Shown one piece after another: positions 15,506-25,800 of a DNA stretch of 64,000 nt. The stretch comes from Pseudomonas sp. HOU2 (GTDB lineage Bacteria > Pseudomonadota > Gammaproteobacteria > Pseudomonadales > Pseudomonadaceae): positions 4,941,001 through 5,005,000 of the forward strand of contig NZ_CP160398.1 of NCBI RefSeq assembly GCF_040729435.1, in the 5' to 3' direction. The position numbers and the translations under genes are program-made. Below the pieces are notes generated by a model, which saw only the letters and a list, made by a program, of their open reading frames with translations, was not told the origin of the DNA and made no database searches. Numbering within the stretch: position 1 is the first letter of the stretch; the number at the start of each line of letters is the position of its first letter.

Positions 15506-16399
15506 ATGGCCAACGCTTTACCCGACCTGAAACTATTGCGCATCTTCGTCAGCGTGGTCCGGCATCAGGGTTTTGCCAATGCGCAGCAGGAGCTCAACCT
15601 GTCGACCTCGGCGATCAGCACCTACATGAGCCAGCTCGAAGCGGCGCTCGGTCTGGTGCTGTGTCATCGCGGGCGCGGCGGGTTCAGCCTGACCAGCAAG
15701 GGCGAGCTGTTCCATCAGGAAACCCTGCGCCTGCTCGCCGAACTCGAAGGTTTCGAGCAATACGCCGCCGCGCTCAAGGGCGAACTGCGTGGCACGCTCA
15801 ACCTCGGGGTGATCGACTCCACCGTCAGCGACAAGGCCTTGCCGTTCGCCGAAGCCATTGGCGCCTACAGTCAGGAACACCCGGCGGTGCATTTGCACCT
15901 GTCGGTGATGAGCCCCTACGAACTGCAACTCGGTGTGCAGGACAACCGTCTCGACTTGGCGATCGGCGCGTTTTCCACGCGCATGAGCGGTCTGGTGTAC
16001 ATGCCGCTGTACCGCGAGCAACACTGGCTGTATTGCAGCAGCCGGCATCCGCTGTTCAACGAGCGGCGAATTCCCGAGCAGGTCATCACCCAGCAACGCA
16101 TGGTTGGCCGTGGTTACTGGAGCCAGGCAGAGCTGGCGCGCCATGGTTTCAAGCACAGCGCGGCGACTGTGGAAAGTATGGAGGCGCAACTGATTCTGGT
16201 GCTGTCCGGCGCCTACATCGGTTACCTGCCGGAGCACTACGCCCAGGCCTGGGCCGACAAGGGCGACTTGCGCGTGTTGCTGCCGGCAACTTTCGGTTAT
16301 CAGGCACCGTTCTCGATGATCATGCGTCGTGGCCGCAGCCGCGAACCGCTGATCCAGACCTTCCGTGATTTGCTCAAAGCACAGCTCAATCAGGCATAG
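15506..16399 (+). CDS. gbuR: LysR family regulator of guanidinobutyrase
   Basis: This 297-residue LysR protein has the N-terminal helix-turn-helix (about residues 7-65: LRIFVSVVRHQGFANAQQELNLSTSAISTYMSQLEAALG) and an effector-binding domain from about 92 (GTLNLGVIDSTVSD). It is divergent from gbuA, as gbuR (PA1422) is in P. aeruginosa, where it activates gbuA in response to 4-guanidinobutyrate. I start at ATG 15506, which has GTGGAG 6 nt upstream. The alternative TTG at 15488 lacks such a site. Confidence 0.85.
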   Translation: MANALPDLKLLRIFVSVVRHQGFANAQQELNLSTSAISTYMSQLEAALGLVLCHRGRGGFSLTSKGELFHQETLRLLAELEGFEQYAAALKGELRGTLNLGVIDSTVSDKALPFAEAIGAYSQEHPAVHLHLSVMSPYELQLGVQDNRLDLAIGAFSTRMSGLVYMPLYREQHWLYCSSRHPLFNERRIPEQVITQQRMVGRGYWSQAELARHGFKHSAATVESMEAQLILVLSGAYIGYLPEHYAQAWADKGDLRVLLPATFGYQAPFSMIMRRGRSREPLIQTFRDLLKAQLNQA

Positions 16400-16403
16400 A
16401 ACC

Positions 16404-17000
16404 ATGTCCAGACCGCAATGCCCGCGCTGCCTGCGCCCACAAACCCACTGCCTGTGCCCGCTGATCCCGAGCCTCGACAGCCGCACCCGCGTTCTGCTGT
16501 TGCAGCATCCGAGCGAGGTCAATCACGCGCTCAACACCGCGCGACTGGCGGCGCTGGGTTTGACCAATGCCGAGCTGATTGTGGGGGAGGTGTTCGAGGA
16601 TTTGCCGGCGTTGTTGAACCGACCCGGTTATCAGGCGCGGTTGCTGTTTCCCGCTGACGATGCGCAGCCGATGCAGGCTTACCGCGAATCCGATGAGCCG
16701 CTGCTGTTGGTGGTGCCGGACGGCACCTGGCGCAAGGCGCGCAAGATGCTCCATCTCAATCCATTGTTGGCGGCGTTGCCGCGGGTGACGCTGGCGCAGG
16801 GCGGGGTGTCGCGTTACCGGTTGCGCAAGGCGCCGGGGCCGGGGGCGTTGTCGACGATTGAGGCGATTGTGCAGGCGCTGGAAACCCTTGAGGCGCCGAC
16901 GACTTTTTCGCCGTTACTGAAGCCGTTCGAGGCGTTGATCGAGGGGCAGATTGCGGCGATGGGGGCGGAGGTTTTTCAGCGTAATCATGGCGACAGATAA
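16404..17000 (+). CDS. DTW domain tRNA-uridine aminocarboxypropyltransferase (TapT-like)
   Basis: This 198-residue protein begins with a zinc-type cysteine cluster (CPRCLRPQTHCLC) and has the DTW-domain signature VVPDGTWRKARKM, followed by LPRVTLAQGG and SRYRLRKAP. E. coli TapT/YfiP of this family makes acp3U at position 47 of tRNA from S-adenosylmethionine. The length fits. Its start lies 4 nt after the gbuR stop, so the two are probably cotranscribed, although the functions look unrelated. Confidence 0.8.
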   Translation: MSRPQCPRCLRPQTHCLCPLIPSLDSRTRVLLLQHPSEVNHALNTARLAALGLTNAELIVGEVFEDLPALLNRPGYQARLLFPADDAQPMQAYRESDEPLLLVVPDGTWRKARKMLHLNPLLAALPRVTLAQGGVSRYRLRKAPGPGALSTIEAIVQALETLEAPTTFSPLLKPFEALIEGQIAAMGAEVFQRNHGDR

Positions 17001-17012
17001 GTGTTGGCAGTA

Positions 17013-17117
17013 CTGGCCTCATCGCTGGCAAGCCAGCTCCCACAGGTTCTGAGGTGTTCGCAGATTTTGTGTTCGACACGGACACTGTGGGAGCTGGCTT
17101 GCCAGCGATGAGGCCAG
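17013..17117. repeat. REP inverted pair, GCTGGCTTGCCAGC-type
   Basis: Intact pair of the second REP class (TCATCGCTGGCAAGCCAGC and its inverse) between the converging DTW gene and the membrane fusion protein gene. It probably marks both transcript ends. Confidence 0.9.
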
Positions 17118-17144
17118 CCAATTCACCACAAAATCCAGACATTT

Positions 17145-18506
17145 CTACCGCTCCCGCATCGCCTCGGTCCGGGCTTTGAGCACCGGTTTAAGCAGATAAT
17201 CCAGCACACTTTTCTCCCCGGTAATGATGTCCACCGTCGCCACCATCCCCGGGATGATCAGCAGCGGTTTCACATCGCCGCCCAAGTGGTTTTTATCTGT
17301 GCGCACCTGAATCAGGTAGAAGCTGTTGCCCTTGTCATCGGTGATGGTGTCGGCGCCGATCAGTTCCAGTTTTGCGCTCAGGCCGCCATAGATCGTGTAG
17401 TCATAAGCACTGAACTTGACCATGGCTTTCTGGCCCGGATGGAGGAACGCGACGTCTTGCGGACGGACCTTGGCTTCGATCAGCAGGTTGTCTTCCAGCG
17501 GCACGATTTCCACCATGTCGCTACCCGGCTGCACCACGCCGCCGATCGTGTTGACCTTCAGCTGCTTGATCACCCCGTGCACGGGCGAGGTCACGGTGGT
17601 GCGGCTGACGCGGTCGTCGATGGCGATGCTCGAGGCGGTGATTTTCGACAGGTCGGTGCGTTTCTGATTGAGGTCCTTGGCGGCGTCGGAGCGGAAGGTC
17701 TGTTCCGACTCGTCGATCTTGCTCTTGATCTCGTTGATTGCCGATTCGGCCCTTGGGATCGCCAGGGTCGTTGCGTTGAGTGAACCGCGAATTTCCACCG
17801 CGCTGCGTTTCAGTCGCAGGATCTCCACCGGTGATACCGCACCCGTGCCGACCAGTGGCGCCGACATGTTCATCTCTTGCTGCAGCAGCGCCAGACTGGA
17901 GCTGTACTGGCCTTGCTTGGAGCGAAACTCCGCCAGCTCCTGAGTCTTCTGCCGCAGTTGTTCGGTGAGGGTGCGTTGCTCACTGGCCAGACGCCGTTGG
18001 CGCTGGTCATACAGCGCGCGCTCGTCTTCGGCGACCTGTGGCGCCTTGGCGATCACTTCGTCAGACAGCTTGAACGGACGGCCCTCGGCTTCGGCGGAAA
18101 GGCGTTCGACTTGCGCGGTCAGGGCGTAACGATCGGCTTCGCTCTCACCCTTGTTCGACAGAAACCGCGTGTCATCCAGGCGCAACAGTTTGTCGCCCTT
18201 GTTCACCATCTGTCCTTCACGGACAAAGATCTCGGTGACGATCCCGCCCTCAAGGTTCTGGATCACCTGGACCTTGCTCGAGGGAATCGCCTTGCCTTCG
18301 CCCATGGTCACTTCTTCGAGCACGGCGAACTTGGCCCAGACCAGCGCACTGATCAACAGCGCTGCCGCCAGCCACACGGTGATCCGCGACCAGCGCGGCG
18401 AATCCTGCAATGCCGCGCCGGCGGTTTCCGGCATGAACTCGGCTTCGGCGCTTTTGCCGAAACTGTCGAAGTAGCCGCGTGATTTGCTATCTGAAGCTGC
18501 AGACAT
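17145..18506 (-). CDS. lapC: Type I secretion membrane fusion protein (LapC/HlyD family)
   Basis: This 453-residue protein has a cytoplasmic N-terminus, one transmembrane helix (about residues 41-62, VWLAAALLISALVWAKFAVL), a biotinyl-lipoyl-like strand pair (SSKVQVIQNLEGGIVTEIFVREGQMVNKGDKL), a long coiled coil and the HlyD C-terminal domain (VHGVIKQLKVNTIGGVVQPGSDMVEIVP). It bridges the ABC exporter and the outer-membrane protein for export of the adhesin. I start at 18506; the longer frame runs into a REP. It is last of the exporter genes. The symbol follows the LapEBC naming; the MapC paralogue is equally possible. Confidence 0.85.
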   Translation of the reverse strand: MSAASDSKSRGYFDSFGKSAEAEFMPETAGAALQDSPRWSRITVWLAAALLISALVWAKFAVLEEVTMGEGKAIPSSKVQVIQNLEGGIVTEIFVREGQMVNKGDKLLRLDDTRFLSNKGESEADRYALTAQVERLSAEAEGRPFKLSDEVIAKAPQVAEDERALYDQRQRRLASEQRTLTEQLRQKTQELAEFRSKQGQYSSSLALLQQEMNMSAPLVGTGAVSPVEILRLKRSAVEIRGSLNATTLAIPRAESAINEIKSKIDESEQTFRSDAAKDLNQKRTDLSKITASSIAIDDRVSRTTVTSPVHGVIKQLKVNTIGGVVQPGSDMVEIVPLEDNLLIEAKVRPQDVAFLHPGQKAMVKFSAYDYTIYGGLSAKLELIGADTITDDKGNSFYLIQVRTDKNHLGGDVKPLLIIPGMVATVDIITGEKSVLDYLLKPVLKARTEAMRER

Positions 18507-18550
18507 GGGGCGATACCCCTCACTCAAGAGAAACAGGTCAACACAATCCT

Positions 18551-18645
18551 TGTGGCGAGGGAGCTTGCTCCCGCTTGGGTGCGCAGCGCCCACAAGATCT
18601 TTGGGGCTGCTTCGCAACCCAGCGGGAGCAAGCTCCCTCGCCACA
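18551..18645. repeat. REP pair between exporter genes lapB and lapC
   Basis: A GTGGCGAGGGAGC-type pair with arms meeting the usual pattern, filling the gap between the ABC exporter stop (18680) and the fusion protein start (18506). Both genes are on the minus strand, so it is inside the operon mRNA. Confidence 0.9.
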
Positions 18646-18679
18646 GACAGTAGGTGGCCGCAGGTTTATGTTGCATCGA

Positions 18680-20842
18680 CTAAACCGCCGCCGAGCCGAC
18701 CCGGCCTTTGCGCAGTGCATCGATGACCGCTTCTTTCGGGCCGTCGGCGACGACCCGGCCGTTGTCCAGTACCAGCAGCCGATCCACCAGGCTCAGCATC
18801 GAGGTGCGGTGGGTGACCAGCAGCAGCGTCTTGCCTTGCACCCAGCCGTGCAGCTTCTGGCGCAGCAGGTCTTCGCTGCTGTTGTCCATGGCGCTGGTGG
18901 GTTCGTCGAGCAGCATGATCGGTGGGTCGAGCAGCAACGCCCGGGCCAGTAACACCGCTTGGCGCTGGCCGCCGGAAAGTAATTGGCCGCGTTCGCCTAC
19001 CGGCCGGTCGAAACCTTGCGGATGCTGGCGCGCCAGTTCGGTGACGCCGGTCAGTTCGGCGACTTCGAGCATGCGTGAATCGCTGATGTAGCGGGCGCCG
19101 AGGGTCAGGTTGTCGCGCAGGCTGCCGGCCAAAAGCGGCAGGTCGTGGGCGACATACCCGATCTGCTGGCGCAGGTCGGCGACATCCAGTTGCCGCAGGT
19201 CGAGACCGTCGAGCAGCAACTGGCCTTCCTCGGGTTCATAGAAGCCCATCACCAGCCGCGCCAGGGTGCTTTTGCCCGAGCCGCTGCGGCCGATGATGCC
19301 GATCCGCTCGCCGGGTTTCATGCTGAAGCTGACGTTGCTCAGCGCCGGTGCATTCTGGCCGTTGTAGTGAAAGGTCACGCCACTGACGTCCAGCGCACCT
19401 TGCAGTTGCGTGCGTTCCAGTGGCCGCTGCTTGCCGTCGCGCTCCTGGGGCAGGCCCATCAGTGCGTCGGTGCTTTTCATGGTCAGTTGCGCTTGCTGGT
19501 AGCGGGTGATCAGCCCGGCGATCTGTCCCAATGGCGCGAGCACCCGGCTGCCGAGCATGTAGCTGGCGACCAGCGCACCGACGCTGAGGTTGCCGGCGAT
19601 GATGCTGTAGACCCCGGCGACAATCGTCGCCATCCCGGAAAACTGCTGAATGAACAGCGTGCCGTTGGTCGCCAGCGCCGAAAGATTGCGCGCGTGGCTG
19701 TCGAGGCGGGTGAGGGCGCCGTGGGTGCTTTCCCATTTGTGCTGGCGCTCGCTTTCGGCGCTGCAGGCCTTGAGGGTTTCCAGGCCGCCGAGGGTTTCGA
19801 TCAGCAGCGCCTGCCGTTCGGCACCGAGGCTCAGGCTTTTCTGCACGGTGTCACGCAGGCGGACCTGAATCGCCAGGGCAAAAATGATCGTGAGCGGAAA
19901 CGCCAGCAGCGGAATCACCACCAGCCAGCCGCCGAGCAGGCCGATCACCACCAGCATCAACACCACGAAGGGCAGGTCGATCAGGCTGGTCAGGGTCACG
20001 GCGGTGAGGAATTCGCGCAGGCCCTGAAAGTCATGAATGCTCTGGGCGAAACCGCCAATGGTTGCCGGCCGCGCTTTCATCGACATGCCGGTGATGCGTT
20101 CAAATAAAGTCGCGGAAAGGATCACATCGGTTTTCTTGCCGGCAGTGTCCAGCAGGTGCGCGCGCACCACCCGCAACACCAGTTCGAAACCGGTGCCGAT
20201 CAGCAGGCCGATCGCCAACACCCACAGGGTCGACGTGGCCTGATTCGGCACCACGCGGTCGTAGGTCTGCATGACGAACAGCGGCACCATCAGGCCCAGC
20301 AGGTTGATCAGGAAACTGGCGAGAATTGCATCGCTGTACAGCCATTTCGACAGCTTCAGCGTGTCGCGAAACCAGGCATGCACCCGCGGCACCAGCGGTG
20401 ACCGCAAGTCTTCGAGTTCGTGGCGCGGACGGGCGAACAAGGCCTGGCCGCTGTAGTGTTCGGCGAGTTCTTCGCGCTCGACCCATTGCTCGCCACCATC
20501 GGCTTCGCTGGGCAGGATCAGCGCCTTGCCGTCGTCGGCGAACCGTCGCAGCACGGCGGTGCGCCCATCCTTGAGCAGCAACAGGATCGGCAGATTCAGC
20601 GTAGAAATATCCTTCAGCTCGCGGCGCAACAAACGCGCCTGCAAACCGGCCCGGGCCGCTGCGCGGGGCAGCAGGTCCAGGCTCAGACGTTGCTTGTTCA
20701 GAGGCAGCCCGGCACTCAGGCTGGCGCGACTGACCGTCGCGCCGTGGAGCTTGCAGAGGATCAACAGACCGTCGAGCAACGGGTCATCGAAGCTCAGCCG
20801 CGGATCGATCCCGGTGTGTCCGCCTTCGGCCATGCTGGTCAT
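18680..20842 (-). CDS. lapB: Type I secretion ABC exporter (LapB family)
   Basis: This 720-residue protein has an N-terminal C39-like domain (about 1-140) without the catalytic Cys and His of true bacteriocin peptidases, so it binds rather than cuts substrate. A six-helix membrane domain follows (about 165-450), then an ATPase domain with Walker A GRSGSGKST, signature LLSGGQRQAVLLARALL, and Walker B IMLLDEPTSAMD. This is the layout of LapB-type exporters of RTX adhesins. It is preceded by the TolC-like gene and followed by the fusion protein gene, each across a REP pair. The start MTSMAEGGHTG has an alternative Met at position 4. Confidence 0.88.
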   Translation of the reverse strand: MTSMAEGGHTGIDPRLSFDDPLLDGLLILCKLHGATVSRASLSAGLPLNKQRLSLDLLPRAAARAGLQARLLRRELKDISTLNLPILLLLKDGRTAVLRRFADDGKALILPSEADGGEQWVEREELAEHYSGQALFARPRHELEDLRSPLVPRVHAWFRDTLKLSKWLYSDAILASFLINLLGLMVPLFVMQTYDRVVPNQATSTLWVLAIGLLIGTGFELVLRVVRAHLLDTAGKKTDVILSATLFERITGMSMKARPATIGGFAQSIHDFQGLREFLTAVTLTSLIDLPFVVLMLVVIGLLGGWLVVIPLLAFPLTIIFALAIQVRLRDTVQKSLSLGAERQALLIETLGGLETLKACSAESERQHKWESTHGALTRLDSHARNLSALATNGTLFIQQFSGMATIVAGVYSIIAGNLSVGALVASYMLGSRVLAPLGQIAGLITRYQQAQLTMKSTDALMGLPQERDGKQRPLERTQLQGALDVSGVTFHYNGQNAPALSNVSFSMKPGERIGIIGRSGSGKSTLARLVMGFYEPEEGQLLLDGLDLRQLDVADLRQQIGYVAHDLPLLAGSLRDNLTLGARYISDSRMLEVAELTGVTELARQHPQGFDRPVGERGQLLSGGQRQAVLLARALLLDPPIMLLDEPTSAMDNSSEDLLRQKLHGWVQGKTLLLVTHRTSMLSLVDRLLVLDNGRVVADGPKEAVIDALRKGRVGSAAV

Positions 20843-20873
20843 ATTGATCGCCCCTGTAATGACTGGTCCAACC

Positions 20874-20986
20874 TTGTGGCGAGGGGATTTATCCCCGATG
20901 GCTGCGCAGCAGCCCCATGGAACTCATTGCTGCTCAAATCTTTGGGGTCACTGCGCAACCCAGCGGGAGCAAGCTCCCTCGCCACA
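20874..20986. repeat. REP pair between exporter genes lapE and lapB, one arm diverged
   Basis: The right arm is the normal GCGGGAGCAAGCTCCCTCGC form. The left arm reads GTGGCGAGGGGATTTATCCCC, a different but internally self-complementary variant. It lies within the exporter operon between the outer-membrane protein and ABC genes. Confidence 0.85.
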
Positions 20987-21000
20987 ATGGATCGTGGGAC

Positions 21001-22359
21001 TTACTTCAGCTCAGGCAGGCGTGCTTCGTTTTTGACTTCGGTCGCTGCGATCGCATCCGCCGGCAGAACCACCCGTTGCTTGCTCAGCAACTGGCCCATG
21101 TTCGCCAGCACGCGGTACATCGAATATTCCTCGGTGTAGCGGATTTCGGTGTAGCGGCGGTTAGCGTTGTAGAGCTCGTTTTCACTGTCGAGCAAGTCGA
21201 GCAGGGTGCGTTGTCCGAGGCCGAACTGATCCTGATACGCCGCGCGTACACGCTTGGTGGTCTCGGCGTATTCGCGGGCGGTCGGGGTCTGCTTGTTCGC
21301 GTTGACCATCGCGTTCCAGGCCAGGTGAATGTTCTCGTTCAACTGGCGCAGGGCGTTGTTGCGAATGTCCATCGCCTGGTTGATCTGGTGCGCATCGGAC
21401 GCCAGACGGGCCTTGTCGCTGCCGCCGCGGAACAGGTTGTAATTCATGATCACGCCGACGCGCCATTCGTTGTCGTGGCCTTCATCGCCTTGCACGTTGT
21501 TGTTCGCACCCACCGCCGCTTCGGCGTCGAAACGCGGGTAGAACGGCGATTTGGCGACTTCGTACTGGCTCTCGGCTGACTGCACGTCCGCCTGCGCGGA
21601 TTTCAGGTACGGGTTGTTCTCGACCATGCTCTGCTGGGCTTCCGGCAGGCTGGTGGGGATTTCGCCGCGAGTCGACGGTGGCGCTTCCAGCTCATCGGGC
21701 ATGCGTCCGACCACGGCGTAGAAGTTCGATTCGGCATCCGCCAGATCGACCTCGGCAGTGTCGAGGTTGTTTTGCGCCAGCGCCTTACGGGCCACCGATT
21801 GATCGGAGTCGGCGGTGCTGCCGATGCCGCGCTGGGTGCGCAGGCCGATCTGGTCATTCACGCGCAAGTGCGCTTGCAGGTTGTTCCTGGCCAGGGTCAC
21901 CAGTTCACGGCGCTTGAGCACTTCGAGGTAGACCTCGATGGTGCGCAGCGCCAGATCCTGAGCGGTGCCCTGTGCGTAATAGGCGCGCGAGTTGGACACG
22001 CCCTTGGTGCGCTCGACCTCGTTGGCGGTGTTGAAGCCGTCGAAGATCATCTGCCGCAGGCGCAGTTCCGACTGGGTGTAATTGAGGATTTCGGTGTGGT
22101 GATTACCGAAAGCCCGGGTATTGGTGTTGTCGCTGTAACCGCGCCCGTAAGCGGCATTCAAATCGACGGACGGATAGAAGCCACCCTTGGCCACTTTCAC
22201 CTGTTCATCGGCGGACAGTTTGGCGTCCACGCGCGAGGCGAGATCCGGGTGGGTGGCGATGGTGCTTTGAATCGCTTCGGTCAGGTTCATGGCCTGGGCT
22301 TGGGAAGTGCAAGCCATGGCCAGCAAAACCGCGCTGCAGAGGGGGGTTAAAACGCGCAT
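21001..22359 (-). CDS. lapE: TolC family outer-membrane protein (LapE family)
   Basis: This 452-residue protein has a signal peptide (MRVLTPLCSAVLLAMACTSQAQA) and two outer-membrane efflux repeats rich in long helices, with typical AYGRGYSDNTNTRAFG and LGLRTQRG-type segments and a C-terminal RVLANMGQLLSKQRV. It is the outer-membrane channel of the type I system. An in-frame ATG three codons upstream (22368) directly abuts the GGGAG ribosome site, so I prefer 22359, 9 nt behind it. It heads the lapE-lapB-lapC order and is divergent from the adhesin gene. Confidence 0.85.
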   Translation of the reverse strand: MRVLTPLCSAVLLAMACTSQAQAMNLTEAIQSTIATHPDLASRVDAKLSADEQVKVAKGGFYPSVDLNAAYGRGYSDNTNTRAFGNHHTEILNYTQSELRLRQMIFDGFNTANEVERTKGVSNSRAYYAQGTAQDLALRTIEVYLEVLKRRELVTLARNNLQAHLRVNDQIGLRTQRGIGSTADSDQSVARKALAQNNLDTAEVDLADAESNFYAVVGRMPDELEAPPSTRGEIPTSLPEAQQSMVENNPYLKSAQADVQSAESQYEVAKSPFYPRFDAEAAVGANNNVQGDEGHDNEWRVGVIMNYNLFRGGSDKARLASDAHQINQAMDIRNNALRQLNENIHLAWNAMVNANKQTPTAREYAETTKRVRAAYQDQFGLGQRTLLDLLDSENELYNANRRYTEIRYTEEYSMYRVLANMGQLLSKQRVVLPADAIAATEVKNEARLPELK

Positions 22360-22891
22360 GGGGTGCATCTCCCTGGTCCTGATGGTGCGTTACTGTCGCC
22401 AAATATTTGACGATAATTTGAGGTGTAAGCGTTTCACTCTTGTAACAACAGAGCTAAGAACATCCTGAAGCGTAGCTAAGAAAAAATTTTCATAAGGCTT
22501 ATGCCGAAAAAAACTTATGCGCTTGGCGAAAACCGGCACATTGTTCAGGGCGAAAGCCTTTGTTTCATGCGCTTTAGGGAGCACAAAAAGGCTTGAGGAA
22601 AGTTCCACTCACTTTGCGACATACGGCGAAGTACTGCTGAAGGGGAGGGACGCGTAGCGGCAAACGAGCGACAGATTTTTGTCACTCAGGTGATTCACCA
22701 CCGTTACGTAGCGTTAGTGGGCTAACCGCATCGATCAGGACGCCGAAGTGCTTGAAAGCACTGAAGTTTCCTTTTCTGCGCAACCCGCGAAACGAACTGT
22801 CGAGGTGCGAGCGTCACCCCGGCAACCCGCTTGAGCCATGGGCTGCTTCGCGAACCAGTGCCGACGGTGGTCGGCAGCGGAGGAATTTCAC
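22360..22891. promoter_or_regulatory. 532-bp divergent control region of exporter and adhesin
   Basis: This is the largest gap on the left side. The half near lapE is AT-rich and includes the palindrome CATAAGGCTTATG (22491-22503). The half near the adhesin gene holds two clear hairpins: GTTAG-TGGG-CTAAC (22713-22726) and AGTGCT-TGAA-AGCACT (22747-22762). The adhesin start has GGAGG 11 nt upstream. I see no standard FleQ or riboswitch consensus. Promoters are not resolvable by eye. Confidence 0.5.
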
Positions 22892-25800
22892 ATGGCAACG
22901 CTCATCGGGATCGTCACTAAAGTCATTGGTCAGGTTTTTGCGCAGGGCACCGACGGCACGCGCCGCGCCCTGGTCGAGGGCGACCGCTTGTTTGCCGGCG
23001 ATCAAGTGATCACCGGGGCAGAAGGTGCCGTCGCCATTCATCTGCAAAATGGTCACGAGTTGACCCTGGGCCGCGACAGCAGCATGACCCTGTCCGGGCA
23101 ACTGCTGGCCAATCAGGCCGTACATGTCGATTCCCCTGAAGCGCTGACCCCCAGCGAAGCACAACTGACGGACGTCGAGCAGATTCAGAAAGCCATCGCT
23201 GCCGGCGAAGACCCGACCAAAGCGGCAGAGGCCACCGCCGCCGGCCCGAATGCACCGGGCGGCGTGCCGGGTGAGTTGGGTGGCGGTCACAGTTTTGTGC
23301 TGCTGACGGAAGTCGGTGGGCGTGTGGACCCGGTCATTGGCTTCCCGACCGCCGGTTTCAACGGCATCCCAGAGTTTCCTGAAGAGCGCCATAACGTCGT
23401 CATCGACAATGGCGACAACACGCCAATCGTGCCGCCGCCGGTCAACAATCCGGTGACCCTCAGTGGCCTTGCCGTGCCTGGCGGTGAGCTGACCCTCAAC
23501 GAAGCCAACCTGCCTGCCGGCTCCTCCGCCAACCCCGGCGCGCTGACCCAGAGCGGCAGCTTTACGGTGTCGGCGCCGGATGGCCTGAGCAGCCTGAACA
23601 TCGGCGGCATCAACGTGATCAGCGGTGGCGTGGCGGCGGGTTTTCCGCAGTCGATCACCACACAACTGGGCAACACCCTGACCATCACCGGCTACAACGC
23701 CGCGACCGGAGTCGTCAGCTACAGCTACACCCTCAACGGCAACGACGCCCATCCGGCCGGTGACGGTGCCAACAGCCTCAGCGAACATTTCACCGTGACC
23801 GCAGGCGACAGCAATGGTGACAGCGCCACCGGCTCGCTCGACGTCAACATCATCGACGACGTGCCCAAAGCGGTGAATGACAGTAACGCCAACACCGCCT
23901 CGGAAACCCTGCTGACCCTGACCGGCAACGTGCTGACCAACGACGTGCAAGGCGCCGACCGTGTACCCACCGGCCCGGTCACCGCCGGTACGTTCACCGG
24001 CACCTACGGCACCCTGGAACTGCACACTGACGGCACTTACACCTACACGCTCAACACCACCGACGCAGACTTCAAAAACCTGCACGGCGGTGGCAATGGC
24101 ACCGAAACCTTCACCTACACCATCACCGATTCGGACGGCGATACCAGCACTGCGAATCTGGTTTTGCAGATTCACAACAACGACGATCCGGTGCTGATCA
24201 ATGGCTTGAACGTCGATGGTGGCGAGCTGACGGTCTATGAGAAAAACCTCGGCACTGGCAGCGAGCCGGATTCCAACGCACTGACCCAGAGCGGCACGTT
24301 TACCATCACCGCACTGGATGGTGTCACCACGCTGACTGTGGGTGGCATTGCCGTAGTGACCAATGGCGTGGCCGCAGGCTTCCCTCAATCGGTCACCACG
24401 CCGTTGGGCAGCACGCTGACCATCACCGGTTTCAACGCCACCACCGGCGTGGTGAGTTACAGCTACACCCTCGATCACAATGACGCGCATCCAACCGGCA
24501 ACGGCGCCAACACCTTGCCAGAGCAATTTGCCGTCACCGTGGTGGACGACAACGGCACGACGGCCAATGCGACCCTCGACGTCAATGTGGTCGACGACCT
24601 GCCCAAAGCGGTGAACGACAGCAACACCGGCACTGCCTCGGAAACCAGTCTGACCCTGACCGGCAATGTCCTGACCAACGACGTGCAAGGCGCGGACCGC
24701 GTGCCGACAGGCCCGGTCACCGCCGGTACGTTCACCGGCACCTACGGCACGCTGGAACTGCACACTGACGGCACCTACACCTACACGCTCAACCCGACCG
24801 ACGCCGACTTCAAAAACCTGCACGGCGGCGGTAACGGTACCGAGACCTTCACCTACACCATCACCGATTCGGACGGTGATACCAGCACTGCGAATCTGGT
24901 GTTGCAGATCCATAACAACGACGATCCAGTGATCATCAGCGGCCTGGATGTGAACGGCGGCGAACTGACCGTCTACGAGAAAAACCTCGGTACCGGTAGT
25001 GCGCCTGATGCCAACGCACTGACTCAAAGCGGCACCTTCACCATCACCGCTCTGGACGGTGTTACCACGCTGACAGTGGGTGGTATCGCTGTCGTGACGA
25101 ATGGCGTGGCGGCAGGCTTCCCGCAATCGGTGACTACACCATTGGGCAGCACCCTGACCATCACTGGTTTCAACGCAGCAACCGGTGTCGTCAGCTACAG
25201 CTACACCCTCGATCACAACGATGCGCATCCGACTGCCAATGGCGCCAACTCGCTTTCCGAACAGTTCGGCGTCACGGTGGTCGACGACAACGGCACCACT
25301 GCCAACGCCACGCTTGATGTGAATGTGGTCGATGATCTTCCTAAAGCAGTGGATGACAGCAACACCGGCACCGCGTCAGAAACCAACCTCACGCTGACCG
25401 GCAACGTCCTGACCAACGACGTACAAGGCGCCGACCGCGTACCGACCGGCCCGGTCACCGCCGGGACTTTCACCGGCACCTACGGCACCCTCGAACTGCA
25501 CACCGACGGCACCTATACCTACACGCTGAACACCACCGACGCCGACTTCAAGAACCTGCACGGCGGCGGCAACGGCACTGAAAATTTCACCTACACCATC
25601 ACCGATTCGGACGGCGATACCAGCACCGCCAATCTGGTGCTGCAGATCCACAACAACGACGATCCGGTGGTCATCAGTGGCCTCGACGTAAACGGCGGCG
25701 AGCTGACGGTTTACGAAAAAAACCTCAGCACCGGTAGCGCGCCTGATGCCAGTGCGCTGACTCAAAGTGGCACGTTTACGATCACCGCTCTGGACGGCGT

